Shown: positions 8,341-17,553 of the stretch, in pieces
Numbering within the stretch: the stretch's first letter is position 1
How the letters are laid out: each line of letters starts with the position of its first letter
Source of the DNA: Nocardia mangyaensis
Lineage (GTDB): Bacteria > Actinomycetota > Actinomycetes > Mycobacteriales > Mycobacteriaceae
Direction: 5' to 3'
Length of the DNA stretch: 64,000 bases
Assembly: GCF_001886715.1 (NCBI RefSeq)
Contig: NZ_CP018082.1
Span: 5,456,001-5,520,000 of the forward strand
The notes under the pieces: generated by a model
Database searches by the model: none
Told to the model about the DNA's origin: nothing
The model's input: the letters and a program-made list of their open reading frames with translations, nothing else
Position numbers and translations under genes: made by a program

Positions 8341-9630
8341 TCAGCTGACCGGAGCATGGACACCGACGATGATCGAATCGAGGATTTCCGCCGCCCGCAC
8401 CGCGACGACCGAGAGCAGCGAGGAACTCAACCCGTGCGTTTCCTCGACACCACCGTTGAGATACACCCCACATGTCTGCCCCGCCGGCAGCCGGAGCCGA
8501 TAGTCGCGTTCCACCGGCGGTTTGCCCACCGCGGCGCCGACATCGACGAGCTCGGTGACATCGAAGGACCGGAAACCGGTCGCGTAGACCACCGCGTCGA
8601 CCGTCAGCGCGCCGCGCCGCTGATCCATCGTGTCGAACAGCTCCAGCCGCACGCCGTCGTCCTGCTCGGTCACCGAGTCGATCCGGGTGGCGTTGTGCAC
8701 GAACTGCCTGCGCTGCCCGGCGACCTTCTCCTCGTACTCGCGCCGGAACAGCTCGGCGATGAGCTCGCCGTCGACCGCGCTGTAGTTGGTGCCGCGGTGA
8801 TACGACATCATCCGCTCACGCACCGGCTCGGCGGCGCCGTACCAGCGGTCGACGGTGTCGGGGTCGAAAACCCGGTTGGCATAGGGACTGTCATCGGAGG
8901 GACTGAAGCCGAACCGGGAGATGATCGAGTGCACCTCGGCCTCGGGATACTGCGAGTGCAGGAACCGGATCACCTCGCCCGCGCTCTGCCCCGCGCCGAC
9001 CACGGCGAAGCGCCCGTGCGGACGGCTCGGCACCTGCCCGAGATGCTCGAGCAGCCGATGGTTGTGGAACACCCGCGCACTCGGCGTCACGCTCTCGGGC
9101 AGCTTGGGCACCAGGCCCGGTGCCACCACCACGTTCTTGCCGTAGACGGTCGTCACGCCGCCGGGACCGTGACAGGTCACCTCGACCAGCTCACCCACGC
9201 AGTCGACCTGGACGACCCTGGTGCCGTAACGCACCTCGGCCTCGACCCGGTCGGCGGCCCACCGCAGATAGTCGGCGAACTCCTGCCTACTGGGGAAGAA
9301 GGTCTGCAGGTTGACGAAGTCGACGATGCGCCCGTGCTCGTGCAGGTAGTTGAGGAAGGTGAACTCGCTGCGCGGATTGCGCAGTGTCGCCAGATCTTTG
9401 GCGAACGAGATCTGCATCGACGACCCGGGCAACAACATGCCAGGATGCCAGCCGAACTGCGCCTTCGCCTCCAGGAACACCGCGTCGATCCGGGTACCCG
9501 CGATCTGATTGCGCTCGTGCACGACTGTCGCCAGCGCCAGATTCGACGGCCCGAATCCGACCCCGATCAGGTCGTAGACGTGCGCTGCGACATCCGCTCC
9601 ATTCGTTGTGTGACGCAAGGAATATCCCAT
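8341..9630 (-). CDS. mbtG: L-lysine N6-monooxygenase (hydroxylase for mycobactin/nocobactin siderophore)
   Basis: A 429-residue flavin monooxygenase of the SidA/IucD/PvdA family that hydroxylates lysine side chains to build the hydroxamate iron ligands of mycobactin-type siderophores. Near the N-terminus is the FAD-binding VGFGPSNLALA (about residues 23-33), followed by FGWHPGMLLPG and MQISFAKDLATLRNP, all typical of the family; an NADPH-binding VVGAGQSAGEV lies mid-protein and ATGFRSF near the C-terminus. It is a single gene here with no NRPS/PKS genes in the window, so the assembly line must lie elsewhere. The gene lies next to the siderophore-transport operon. In Nocardia the equivalent is called nbtG. 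Confidence 0.9.
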   Translation of the reverse strand: MGYSLRHTTNGADVAAHVYDLIGVGFGPSNLALATVVHERNQIAGTRIDAVFLEAKAQFGWHPGMLLPGSSMQISFAKDLATLRNPRSEFTFLNYLHEHGRIVDFVNLQTFFPSRQEFADYLRWAADRVEAEVRYGTRVVQVDCVGELVEVTCHGPGGVTTVYGKNVVVAPGLVPKLPESVTPSARVFHNHRLLEHLGQVPSRPHGRFAVVGAGQSAGEVIRFLHSQYPEAEVHSIISRFGFSPSDDSPYANRVFDPDTVDRWYGAAEPVRERMMSYHRGTNYSAVDGELIAELFRREYEEKVAGQRRQFVHNATRIDSVTEQDDGVRLELFDTMDQRRGALTVDAVVYATGFRSFDVTELVDVGAAVGKPPVERDYRLRLPAGQTCGVYLNGGVEETHGLSSSLLSVVAVRAAEILDSIIVGVHAPVS

Positions 9631-9674
9631 CGATCGACCCCGGAGCCCCCGTTAACAATTCGCGGCGCGACAGT

Positions 9675-9693
9675 AGCACATAGCCTATCATTT
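9675..9693 (-). promoter_or_regulatory. Weak IdeR-like core upstream of the lysine hydroxylase
   Basis: The segment contains the core GATAGGCTATG on the minus strand, which resembles the centre of an IdeR box but matches the full consensus at only about 9 of 19 positions. It lies 45 bases upstream of the hydroxylase start, where an iron-responsive promoter would be expected. Confidence 0.25.
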
Positions 9694-9757
9694 TTGCGTG
9701 CCTCAATGTAGGCCGTTGGGGTACTTCACGTGGGGTCGAACCGCTGCTCGACGCAGC

Positions 9758-10531
9758 TCAGAACAGACCGGGTTGCCCGCCACGCGCCTCGGCGGCCAGC
9801 AGCTCGGGACCGTTGTTGCGAACGTTGTTGACCAGTGTCGACACCGGACGCGCCGTGATCCCCGCGACCAGCTCCGCCGACGGCGGCTCCAGCAGCTCCG
9901 CGGGCGCGGGATGGTCGGGGTCGAGCCAGGCCGCCCAGTGCTCGCGCGGCATCGGCAGCGGCATCCGGTCGTGGATGTCGGTCAGCGCACCCACCGCGTC
10001 GGTGGTGAGGATGGTGCACGACAGCAGCGGCGCCGCCTCGGGCTGGGACCGGTCCCGCCACACCGACCACAGTCCGGCCATGTACAGCCGCGAGCCGTCG
10101 GCGTTGGCCATGTAGAAGGGCTGCTTCACCGCCTTGCCCTGCCCGGTCGGCGAGGGTTCGACCAGCCACTCGTACCAGCCGTCCATCGGCACCAGGCACC
10201 GCTTGCGCTTGGCCGAGTCCCGGAAGGAGGGCGCGCTGACCGCCCGGTCGGCCCGGGCGTTGAACAGCGGCTTGCCCTTGGCCGGGACGCCCGGTTCGGC
10301 GGCCTTGGTCCAGGCCGGGATCAGCCCCCAGCGCATCGTGCGCACCCGCAGGCGCGGATCGTCGTCGGGGTCACCGTGGGCGTGGCGTTCCACCACCGTG
10401 AGCACCTGGGTGGTCGGCGCCACGTTGTAGCTCACCGCCGTGTCGGCACCGGATGCACCGGTCTCGTCGACCGCGTCCAGATCGGCCGCGAGCCGCGCCG
10501 GATTCGTCGTCGTCGCGTAGCGTCCACACAT
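9758..10531 (-). CDS. SOS response-associated peptidase (SRAP/YedK/HMCES family)
   Basis: A 257-residue protein of the family that forms covalent DNA-protein crosslinks with abasic sites in single-stranded DNA to protect them. The start codon at 10529-10531 follows GGAGGT and leaves the essential Cys as residue 2 (Met-Cys-Gly-Arg-Tyr) after Met removal. The family motifs are present: YNVAPTT near residue 38, [18 protein letters not shown] with the catalytic Glu, and a late HDRMP with the conserved His. An open frame reaches 10594 but the Cys2 requirement fixes the start. It is divergently arranged next to aroA, as I recall for mycobacteria. Confidence 0.93.
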   Translation of the reverse strand: MCGRYATTTNPARLAADLDAVDETGASGADTAVSYNVAPTTQVLTVVERHAHGDPDDDPRLRVRTMRWGLIPAWTKAAEPGVPAKGKPLFNARADRAVSAPSFRDSAKRKRCLVPMDGWYEWLVEPSPTGQGKAVKQPFYMANADGSRLYMAGLWSVWRDRSQPEAAPLLSCTILTTDAVGALTDIHDRMPLPMPREHWAAWLDPDHPAPAELLEPPSAELVAGITARPVSTLVNNVRNNGPELLAAEARGGQPGLF

Positions 10532-10642
10532 ACCTCCATGGTGGCACCGCCCACCGACACCCGCGGCGAGTCGAGGCGCGCCCGGCGAAACCAACCGGAC
10601 CCAACCCGTGTGTCAGTCCCGCACATGGGCGAAGATGGTCGG

Positions 10643-11935
10643 GTGAGTTTCTGGCCAGCGCCCCACATCGAGGTCCCCGTCCACGCGACCGTGACCCTGC
10701 CCGGTTCGAAATCCATCACCAACCGCGCCCTGATCCTGGCCGCCCTGGCCGATGGGCCCGCGACCATCACCGGTGCCCTGCGCAGCCGCGACACCGACCT
10801 GATGATCGCCGCCCTGCGCGCCCTCGGCACGAAGATCGTCGGCGATGCCGAAACGCTCGAGATCACCCCCGCCCCGCTGCACAGCGCAGCCGTGGACTGC
10901 GGCCTGGCGGGCACCATCATGCGGTTCCTGCCGCCCGCGGCAGCCCTGGCCACCGGCGATGTCGCCTTCTTCGGCGACGAGCAGGCCGGCCACCGCCCGC
11001 TGACCACCATCCTCGACGCCCTGCGCGCACTCGGTCTCGACGTCGACGGCGATGCGCTGCCGTTCGTCGTGCACGGGACCGGCAGCCTGCGCGGCGGCGC
11101 CGTCACCATCGACGCCTCCGGCTCCTCGCAGTTCGTCTCGGGCCTGCTGCTCTCGGCCGCCCGCTTCGACGAGGGCATCACCGTCCACCACGACGGCAAG
11201 CAACTACCCTCGATGCCGCACATCGAGATGACGGTGGAGATGCTGCGCCGCGCCGACGTGGACGTGCGGACCCCGGCCGATTCCCGCAGCGCGCAAACCT
11301 GGGCGGTCGCGCCGGGGCCGATCCGCGCGGTCGACTGGGAGATCGAGCCCGACCTGTCCAACGCCACCCCGTTCCTGGCGGCCGCGGCGGTCACCGGCGG
11401 CCAGGTGAGCGTGCCGATGTGGCCGCGCGGCACCACCCAGCCCGGTGACGTGATCCGCGAGATCCTGGTGCGGATGGGCGCCGAGGCCCGCGTCTTCGAC
11501 GGCGTGCTCACCGTGCACGGCCCCGAGCGCCTGGCCGGGATAGACATCGATCTGCACGATGTCGGTGAGCTCACCCCCACCGTCGCCGCACTGGCCGCGC
11601 TCGCCGATTCGCCGTCCCACCTGCGTGGCATCGCGCATCTGCGCGGTCACGAGACCGACCGGTTGGCGGCGCTGACCACTGAGATCAACCGGCTCGGCGG
11701 CGATGTCACCGAGACCGAGGACGGGCTCGAGATCGTGCCCGCTCCCCTGCGCGGCGGCCGGTGGCACTCCTACGCCGACCACCGGATGGCCACCGCGGGC
11801 GCGATTCTGGGCCTGCGGGTGCCCGGTGTCGAGATCGAGGACATCGGCACCACGGCCAAGACGCTGCCGACCTTCGTCACCCTGTGGGAGCAGATGCTGG
11901 CACCGGCGTCATCCGGCGAGGGGGCGGCGCACTGA
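10643..11935 (+). CDS. aroA: 3-phosphoshikimate 1-carboxyvinyltransferase (EPSP synthase)
   Basis: Shikimate-pathway enzyme joining shikimate-3-phosphate and phosphoenolpyruvate. With the GTG at 10643 the product is 430 residues, the usual actinobacterial length; an in-frame ATG at 10625 would add six residues. The substrate-binding [12 protein letters not shown] (Lys at residue 23), the PEP-region [21 protein letters not shown], the central [13 protein letters not shown] and late [11 protein letters not shown] plus DHRMATAGA motifs are all present. Its stop overlaps the region where the following GTPase gene starts, indicating an operon. The gene seems intact and normal. Confidence 0.95.
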   Translation: MSFWPAPHIEVPVHATVTLPGSKSITNRALILAALADGPATITGALRSRDTDLMIAALRALGTKIVGDAETLEITPAPLHSAAVDCGLAGTIMRFLPPAAALATGDVAFFGDEQAGHRPLTTILDALRALGLDVDGDALPFVVHGTGSLRGGAVTIDASGSSQFVSGLLLSAARFDEGITVHHDGKQLPSMPHIEMTVEMLRRADVDVRTPADSRSAQTWAVAPGPIRAVDWEIEPDLSNATPFLAAAAVTGGQVSVPMWPRGTTQPGDVIREILVRMGAEARVFDGVLTVHGPERLAGIDIDLHDVGELTPTVAALAALADSPSHLRGIAHLRGHETDRLAALTTEINRLGGDVTETEDGLEIVPAPLRGGRWHSYADHRMATAGAILGLRVPGVEIEDIGTTAKTLPTFVTLWEQMLAPASSGEGAAH

Positions 11936-12936
11936 GCCGCGGCGGCCGTTCCACGGCCAGCTACGACGAGTCCGATGTCCGGGTCCGCCCGGGCAAGGCG
12001 TCCTCACGTCCGCGCACCAAGACCCGGCCCCAGCACAACGACGCCGAGGCCGCCATGGTGGTCGCGGTGGACCGCGGCCGCTGGGGCTGTGTCCTCGGTG
12101 GTGACGCCGAACGGCGGATCGTGGCCATGCGGGCCAGGGAACTCGGCCGCACTCCGATCGTGGTCGGCGACCAGGTCGACGTGGTCGGCGACCTGACCGG
12201 CAAGCCCGACACCCTGGCCAGGATCGTGCGGGTCTCCGAGCGCAGCACCGTCCTGCGCCGCACCGCCGACGACACCGATCCGTTCGAGCGGATCGTGGTG
12301 GCCAATGCCGAGCAGCTGTTCATCGTGGTGGCCCTGGCCGATCCGCCGCCGCGCACCGGTTTCGTCGAGCGTGCCATGGTGGCCGCGTATGCCGGTGGGC
12401 TGGAACCGATCCTGGTGCTGACCAAACGCGATCTGGTCGCGGAATCCGAATTCGCCGCCGCCTTCGAGGGTTTGGATCTGAAGATCCGCTACGCGGGGAT
12501 CGACGATCCGGTCGAGCCGGTGCTCGAACTGCTCACCGACCGGCTCACCGCGCTGATCGGGCACTCCGGCGTCGGCAAGTCGACCTTGGTGAATCGTCTC
12601 GTGCCCGATGCCTATCGGGCGGTCGGCGTGGTCTCCGGGGTCGGCAAGGGCAAGCACACCTCCACCCAGTCGGTGGCGCTCGCGCTGCCCGAGGGCGGCT
12701 GGGTGATCGACACCCCCGGCGTGCGCTCCTTCGGCCTGGCCCACATCACCCCCGACGATGTGATCGCCTCGTTCACCGATCTCGCCGACGCCATCGAGGA
12801 CTGCCCGCGCGGCTGCACCCATCTCGGCCCGCCGGCCGATCCGGAATGCGCGCTGGACCAGCTCCCCGGCACGGAACGCCGCGTCGCCGCGATTCGTCAG
12901 TTGCTGACGGCCCTGATCTCCAACGAGAGCTGGTAG
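11932..12936 (+). CDS. rsgA: Ribosome small subunit-dependent GTPase A (RsgA/YjeQ-like)
   Basis: A circularly permuted GTPase involved in 30S subunit maturation. It has an N-terminal basic tail and OB-fold, then the permuted G motifs in order: G4 LTKRDL, G1 [11 protein letters not shown]3 [10 protein letters not shown], followed by a zinc-binding-type tail (CPRGCTH and a later Cys). Homologues begin with a sequence like [16 protein letters not shown]; the only codon at that position is a CTG (11932) overlapping the aroA TGA. No ATG, GTG or TTG exists between GTG 11884, inside aroA, and ATG 12055, inside the conserved domain. I used the CTG to mark the conserved N-terminus; GTG 11884 (350 residues) is the main alternative. 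Confidence 0.88.
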   Translation: MSRGGRSTASYDESDVRVRPGKASSRPRTKTRPQHNDAEAAMVVAVDRGRWGCVLGGDAERRIVAMRARELGRTPIVVGDQVDVVGDLTGKPDTLARIVRVSERSTVLRRTADDTDPFERIVVANAEQLFIVVALADPPPRTGFVERAMVAAYAGGLEPILVLTKRDLVAESEFAAAFEGLDLKIRYAGIDDPVEPVLELLTDRLTALIGHSGVGKSTLVNRLVPDAYRAVGVVSGVGKGKHTSTQSVALALPEGGWVIDTPGVRSFGLAHITPDDVIASFTDLADAIEDCPRGCTHLGPPADPECALDQLPGTERRVAAIRQLLTALISNESW

Positions 12937-12964
12937 CAACCGTTTCCGTGCCGGGAAGGGCGGG

Positions 12965-13831
12965 TCAGAACCCGAACGAACCGGTTCCGGTGCCGCCGTC
13001 ACCGGGGTCGGGGTCGGTCGGGAGTTCGGCCACGGTGACCACCTTGGTGGTGGAGGAGCTGGCCACCCCGCTGCGGCCGGAGAAGGTCGCGCCGATCGTG
13101 TAGGCGCCGGGCGCGCCCGGGGTCCAGACGATGCTCGCCTTGCCGTTGGCGGCGACGGGGATGTCGCCGAGCACGTTGTCGCCCGCCTTGAACTGGACCG
13201 TGCCACCGGCCGCGGCCGGGCTCACACTCGCCTCCAGTGTGACGGCCTTGCCGACCTGGGCGCCCGAGACATCGGCGAGCACCGTGTTCGACACCGCGTC
13301 GCTGGACACCGTGATATTGGGGCCCTTGCCCTGGTAGGTGCCGTCGCCGAGCGACCCGCCGTAGTGCATCGAGGTCGGCAACGGGGTGTCGCGGGCGCAG
13401 TTCACGCCCACCGTGTACTGCACCTCGAAGGTCTGCGACTTCGGCGAGATGTTCGGGTACACCGGGTATTTGGTGATGCCGAACTCGGCTCGCACCCAGT
13501 CCGAGGAGGAGGTGTCGAGCTGCACCGCGTCGCCCGACATCTTCGCCGAGCCGGGGACCGGGGTCAGGCACGCCGGGTGCAGGTCCTTGATCGAGTAGAT
13601 GTATTCCACCGGGATGCCGGTGCGTTCGAACTTGGTCGTGACGGTCACGGTGTCGCCGACGACTGGATTGGTGTTCGACACCGTCCTGGTGAATCGGCTG
13701 TTGCCGTCGTTCCAGGTGATCGTGCCCGGCGCGGCCGAGGCCGTCCCCGGCACCGCCGCCACCGCGAAACCCGCTGCCACCGCGAAGGCCGCCATCGAAC
13801 CGGCCACTCGCTGCACTCTTCTGTCCACCAT
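12965..13831 (-). CDS. Secreted protein with a C-terminal Ig-like (Big_3-type) domain
   Basis: A 288-residue exported protein. Residues 1-34 form a signal peptide (basic MVDRRVQR, hydrophobic core, cleavage after Ala-Ser-Ala). The middle region of about 150 residues contains an all-beta domain with two Cys (one in HPACLTP, one in GVNCARD) that could form a disulfide, and residues ~190-270 form a bacterial Ig-like domain (TVQFKAGDNVLG, GAYTIGATFSG). The tail is Pro/Asp/Gly rich. The ATG at 13829-13831 has a GGAG site eight bases upstream. It is convergent with rsgA, 28 bases apart. Function unknown; cell-surface adhesion or wall association is only a guess. Confidence 0.82.
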   Translation of the reverse strand: MVDRRVQRVAGSMAAFAVAAGFAVAAVPGTASAAPGTITWNDGNSRFTRTVSNTNPVVGDTVTVTTKFERTGIPVEYIYSIKDLHPACLTPVPGSAKMSGDAVQLDTSSSDWVRAEFGITKYPVYPNISPKSQTFEVQYTVGVNCARDTPLPTSMHYGGSLGDGTYQGKGPNITVSSDAVSNTVLADVSGAQVGKAVTLEASVSPAAAGGTVQFKAGDNVLGDIPVAANGKASIVWTPGAPGAYTIGATFSGRSGVASSSTTKVVTVAELPTDPDPGDGGTGTGSFGF

Positions 13832-14025
13832 TGTTCGCTCCAGGTACCACGGACGCCCTCGACCACCTCGTCGAGGCGCTGATTCGCCCGGGTAGGCGAG
13901 CAGTAGATCACGGCCGGACGCCCCGACGGAGAAGAATCAGAAACAGATATCAGTCAGATTGCGAATTCGACTCGTGTCCGCTCGCGTTCACGACGTCGAC
14001 ACCCCGCGCCGGTACCGTCATCCCC

Positions 14026-14340
14026 ATGAAACCACCGGCGATCGGTTATCTGCGCCGCGACATCTCGGGTGTCGCCCAGTCCTGGGACGAAACGCAGATC
14101 CGTTCCCTAGCCGAACGCCTCGGCTACCGGTTCACCAAGACCGTCGTCTTCAGCGACCGCACCACCGAGCCGCTGCGCCGCCTCCTCGATGTGGTCACCA
14201 CCACCGAGGCCGCCGCGGTCGTCACCCCCAGCCTCAACCATCTCGGCGATCTCCCCGACGCCCTGCTCGCCGCCTGCGACGTCATCACCGTCACTCCCGA
14301 GATCACCCACACCAGAACGCTGCCCGCGTTACCCGCGTGA
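14026..14340 (+). CDS. Small orphan protein resembling the N-terminal fold of serine recombinases
   Basis: A 104-residue protein starting at ATG 14026. The opening AIGYLRRDISG and the spacing ETQIRSLAERLGYRF, then VVTPSLNHLG, resemble the catalytic domain of serine resolvases (GYxRvSt, Q...L...G). The usual catalytic Tyr-x-Arg-x-Ser arrangement is altered and there is no DNA-binding or recombinase domain, so recombinase activity is unlikely. Similar short proteins occur singly in actinomycete genomes as far as I recall. It overlaps the stop of the convergent downstream gene by 12 bases. Role unknown. Confidence 0.6.
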   Translation: MKPPAIGYLRRDISGVAQSWDETQIRSLAERLGYRFTKTVVFSDRTTEPLRRLLDVVTTTEAAAVVTPSLNHLGDLPDALLAACDVITVTPEITHTRTLPALPA

Positions 14341-15042
14341 CTCCTTGTCCAGGGCCTTCCACGCGCCACTGAGTTCCATCAGTTCGCGGTAGGCGGCACG
14401 GTCGGCGGCGAGCCGCTCGGCGGCCGCGGCCAGGGTGGCCGGGGTGTAGTCACCGGCGCTGATCGCGGCCTGATGTTCGACGGCTTCGTCGGCGAGGGCG
14501 ACCAAGAGATCCGCCAGCCGGTTGATCTGCTGCTCCACCGCACCGGACTGCCGGCCGCCGAGGTGATCGGTCATCCCGTCGGCGACGGCCAGTTGGTGCA
14601 GCCGCGCCATGGATGACGGCAGCCCGCGGACGCTGTTCGGGTCGACCCAGCCCTGCCGCTGCAGTTCGGTGATCACGTTCCATGCCTGGACGAGCCGGTT
14701 CCACGGCATCTGCAACCGACCGGGCAACGGAGGGGGCGGAGGGGGCGGCAGGGGTGGCGGATACCTCAGAGCCGGTGGTGCGATCGGCGGCACGGGCACC
14801 GAGTCGTACACGGCCGTGCGCTTCCCGCGCGCCACCGCCCGCTCGTGCGCCAGCACATATCCCGCCGGCAACAGGCCCAGAACCACCAGTCCGAGAACGA
14901 GTTTGGCGGCGCCCACGATGACACCACCGTCGTGAAACGACGGCTCGGACGCGGCAGCCACACACAGCGCCAGCATCACCAGGAACCAGCCACCCGCGAC
15001 AGCCCGGAGAAAGTGCACCGGATCGGTGCCACGAGGCTTCAT
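14329..15042 (-). CDS. Membrane protein with proline-rich linker, unknown function
   Basis: Unrecognised protein of 237 residues if translated from ATG 15042; an in-frame start at 15096 would add 18 basic residues. Two transmembrane helices (about residues 11-31 and 45-65) are followed by a short basic stretch, a striking run of prolines (PPPLPPPPPPPLP, about residues 96-108) and a mostly helical, acidic/Ala-rich cytoplasmic domain of about 120 residues (ELQRQGWVDPNSVRG, LAAAAERLAADRAAYREL). It looks like a membrane-anchored coiled-coil protein. Its 3' end overlaps that of the convergent resolvase-like gene. No function can be assigned. Confidence 0.65.
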   Translation of the reverse strand: MKPRGTDPVHFLRAVAGGWFLVMLALCVAAASEPSFHDGGVIVGAAKLVLGLVVLGLLPAGYVLAHERAVARGKRTAVYDSVPVPPIAPPALRYPPPLPPPPPPPLPGRLQMPWNRLVQAWNVITELQRQGWVDPNSVRGLPSSMARLHQLAVADGMTDHLGGRQSGAVEQQINRLADLLVALADEAVEHQAAISAGDYTPATLAAAAERLAADRAAYRELMELSGAWKALDKESRG

Positions 15043-15141
15043 CGCGGCCCGCCGGCGCCAGATTTCCACACAGCGACCATTATGCCGTCGAACCACCCGC
15101 TGGGATCGTGCGACCCGGATCGGCCACCGGAGCCGGGCACC

Positions 15142-15831
15142 TCAGAGTGCCGCGAGGACCGCGGCCGCGAGTGGGCCTGCCGAGGCGGGGTTCTGGCCGG
15201 TGTGCAGGTTGCGGTCGGCTTGCAGGAAGGGTTCGAAGGGTTCGCCCGAATGGTAGTCGGCGCCGAGTTCGACGAGGCGATCCTCCAGCAGCCAGCGGGC
15301 CTGATCGGCGAGGCCGCTGTGCCGCTCCTCGGCATCGCTGAACGCGGTGAGGCGGTACCCGGCGAACGGCGACGGACCGTCGGCAGCGGTGGCCAGTAGC
15401 GCGGCGGGACCGTGGCAGACCAGCGCCAGCGGCTTCCCCGAGCGCAGCGCCTCGACGAGCAGCGCCGCCGAATCAGCGTTCACGGCGAGATCTTCCATCG
15501 GGCCGTGGCCGCCGGGATAGAACACCGCGTCGTAGTCGGCCAAGCGCACCTCCGCCAGCGCGAGCGGTTGTTCGAGCGGCGTTGCGCCGGCGATGATCTC
15601 GGCGACCTTCGCCGCCTGCTCGTCCCCGCCATTGGCGTAGGGCGCCAGGCTCCCCCGGTCGACCGGCGGCACCACCCCGCCCGGCGTCGCCACGACAACC
15701 TCGTGCCCGGCCTCGGTGAAAGCCCGATAGGGCTCGGTGAACTCGTGGGCCCAGTAGCCGGTGTGGAATTTCGAGCCTTTGACCAGGGTCCACCGATCGG
15801 CGCCGGTCATCACGAACAGAATCTTCGCCAT
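15142..15831 (-). CDS. DJ-1/PfpI-family protein (Hsp31-like, type 1 glutamine amidotransferase fold)
   Basis: A 229-residue cytosolic protein of the DJ-1/PfpI superfamily, members of which act as glyoxalase III/deglycase-like enzymes or chaperones. The nucleophile elbow LALVCHGPAALL carries the catalytic Cys with adjacent His, and upstream YPGGHGPMEDL is the typical oxyanion region; the N-terminal TGYWAHEFTEPY supplies the Glu expected in the Hsp31-like subgroup. The ATG at 15829-15831 follows GGAGGCGATGCA, a good ribosome binding site; the longer frame to 15912 has none. It stands alone, divergent from the importer operon. Exact activity is not determinable from sequence. Confidence 0.88.
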   Translation of the reverse strand: MAKILFVMTGADRWTLVKGSKFHTGYWAHEFTEPYRAFTEAGHEVVVATPGGVVPPVDRGSLAPYANGGDEQAAKVAEIIAGATPLEQPLALAEVRLADYDAVFYPGGHGPMEDLAVNADSAALLVEALRSGKPLALVCHGPAALLATAADGPSPFAGYRLTAFSDAEERHSGLADQARWLLEDRLVELGADYHSGEPFEPFLQADRNLHTGQNPASAGPLAAAVLAAL

Positions 15832-15918
15832 TGCATCGCCTCCGAGCACTCGGTCGCCGGATCGGCCTGATGGCGCCAAGCCTAATCGCCGAGTGGACAG
15901 CCCCGCTATCATCTTTTC

Positions 15919-15930
15919 ATCTGTTCAGAT
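15919..15930. promoter_or_regulatory. Palindrome ATCTG-TT-CAGAT upstream of the importer operon
   Basis: A perfect 5-bp inverted repeat with a 2-base spacer, 21 bases before the substrate-binding protein start and within the AT-richest stretch of this intergenic region. It resembles half-sites of ArsR/SmtB-type metal sensors, but I can only say it is operator-like. Confidence 0.4.
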
Positions 15931-15951
15931 AAACATGAGTAGGGACGATAG

Positions 15952-17553
15952 ATGAGGCTCCGCACCCGGCCGCTGTTCGCTCTCGGGGCCGCGGTCGCGC
16001 TGGCCGCCGCGCTGGCCTCGTGCTCCGCACCCGCCAGCGGACCCACCGATTCCCTCGTCCTCGCCGACGCTTTCGAGCTGGGCGGCTACAACCCGATCGC
16101 GGGGTACGGCGCGGCCGGTGAGGCCAAGATCTACGACGGACTGCTGCGGCTCACCGGCGGCACCGGCCTGCCGGACTTCGCGCCCGCCCTGGCGACCGAG
16201 CTGCCGACAGCCGATGCCGATGCCACCGTGTGGACCGTGCCGCTGCGCGCGGGCGTGCGGTTCAGCGATGGCTCCGACTTCGACGCCGAGGATGTCGTCG
16301 CCACCTACCGGGCCATCCTGGATCCCGCGTCGGCCTCGGAGGTGCGCTCCTCGTTCTCGATGATCGAGCGGATCGAGGCGGTGGACCCGACCTCGGTCCG
16401 GTTCACCCTGCGCCACCCCTATGCCGCGTTCCCCACCAAGCTGCTCATCGGCGTCGTGCCCTCGGAGGCCGTCGCCACCCCGGGCCCAGCGACCGAGTCC
16501 TCGCTCAACTCCGCGCCGATCGGCACCGGCCCCTATCGGCTCACCACGCTGGAACCGACCAGGGCGATCTTCGAGGCGAACGAGGGATACTGGAACGGCG
16601 CACCCGAGGTCAAGCGACTCACCCTGCTCTACGTCCCCGACGACAACACCCGCGCGCAGCGGCTGGCCGGCGGCGAGCTCGACGGCACGACGCTGCCGCC
16701 ACTGCTGGCCGCAACCTTCGCCGATCGCGCGTCGATGTCGTTGCACGCCAACACCTCCGCGGACTGGCGCGGTGTCTCGATGCCCGCGGGCGACCCGGTG
16801 GCCGGTGACCCGGCGATCCGGCTGGCCCTCAATCACGCGGTGGATCGTCAGTCGATGATCGACAACATTCTGGGCGGCTACGGTCGCCCCGCCTACACGC
16901 CGTTCGCCGAGGTCTACGGCGAATCCCACGATCCGGCAGTCACTTTCGCCTTCGACCGGACCCGTGCCGAACACATACTCGACGAGGCAGGCTGGCGCGC
17001 GAGTGCCGACGGTGTCCGCGCGAAAGACGGTGTGCGAGCACGATTCACCCTCATGTACAACTCCGCCGACACCCTCCGGCGCGATCTCGCCCTGGCGTTC
17101 GCCTCCGATGCCCGCCGGGTGGGCGTCGAGGTCGACCTGGAGGCGCTGTCGTGGGACCGGATCGAACCGCGGATCGACCGGGCGGGCATCCTGCTCGGCG
17201 GCGGCAGCGAGCCCTACGATCCCGACACCCAGGCCTACAACACCCTGCATTCACCGTCGGCCGACCCGAGCGCGAGCAGTCCCTACGACAACGCGAGCCG
17301 CCACAGCGACCCGACGATCGACGACCAGCTCGAACTGGCACGGCGCAATGTCGATCCCGCCGTGCGGGCGAGCGCGTATCGGGCGGTGCAGAGCCGCTAC
17401 GCCACCGCGCCGAGCCATGTGTTCCTGGTGCACCTCGATCACACCTATGTGGTGAAGGACTCGTCGTGGACCATGTCGGGGCCGATCCTCGAGCCGCACA
17501 GCCACGGCGTCACCTGGGGGCCGTGGTGGTCACTGCAGACCTGGACCCGGTAG
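15952..17553 (+). CDS. ABC transporter substrate-binding lipoprotein (SBP_bac_5, Opp/Nik type)
   Basis: A 533-residue lipoprotein that captures a peptide, nickel or metallophore-type ligand outside the membrane. A lipobox Leu-Ala-Ser-Cys places the lipidated Cys at residue 24. The mature domain shows the family pattern: DAFELGGYNP near the start, AKIYDGLLRL, FSDGSDFDAEDVVATY, GTGPYRL, and late YNTLHSPSADP. It heads a five-gene operon (two permeases, two ATPases) whose genes overlap by one to eight bases. The start is ATG 15952 with a modest AGGGA-type site. Ligand cannot be read from sequence; nickel or opine-type metallophores are possible given the metal-sensor-like palindrome upstream. Confidence 0.88.
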   Translation: MRLRTRPLFALGAAVALAAALASCSAPASGPTDSLVLADAFELGGYNPIAGYGAAGEAKIYDGLLRLTGGTGLPDFAPALATELPTADADATVWTVPLRAGVRFSDGSDFDAEDVVATYRAILDPASASEVRSSFSMIERIEAVDPTSVRFTLRHPYAAFPTKLLIGVVPSEAVATPGPATESSLNSAPIGTGPYRLTTLEPTRAIFEANEGYWNGAPEVKRLTLLYVPDDNTRAQRLAGGELDGTTLPPLLAATFADRASMSLHANTSADWRGVSMPAGDPVAGDPAIRLALNHAVDRQSMIDNILGGYGRPAYTPFAEVYGESHDPAVTFAFDRTRAEHILDEAGWRASADGVRAKDGVRARFTLMYNSADTLRRDLALAFASDARRVGVEVDLEALSWDRIEPRIDRAGILLGGGSEPYDPDTQAYNTLHSPSADPSASSPYDNASRHSDPTIDDQLELARRNVDPAVRASAYRAVQSRYATAPSHVFLVHLDHTYVVKDSSWTMSGPILEPHSHGVTWGPWWSLQTWTR

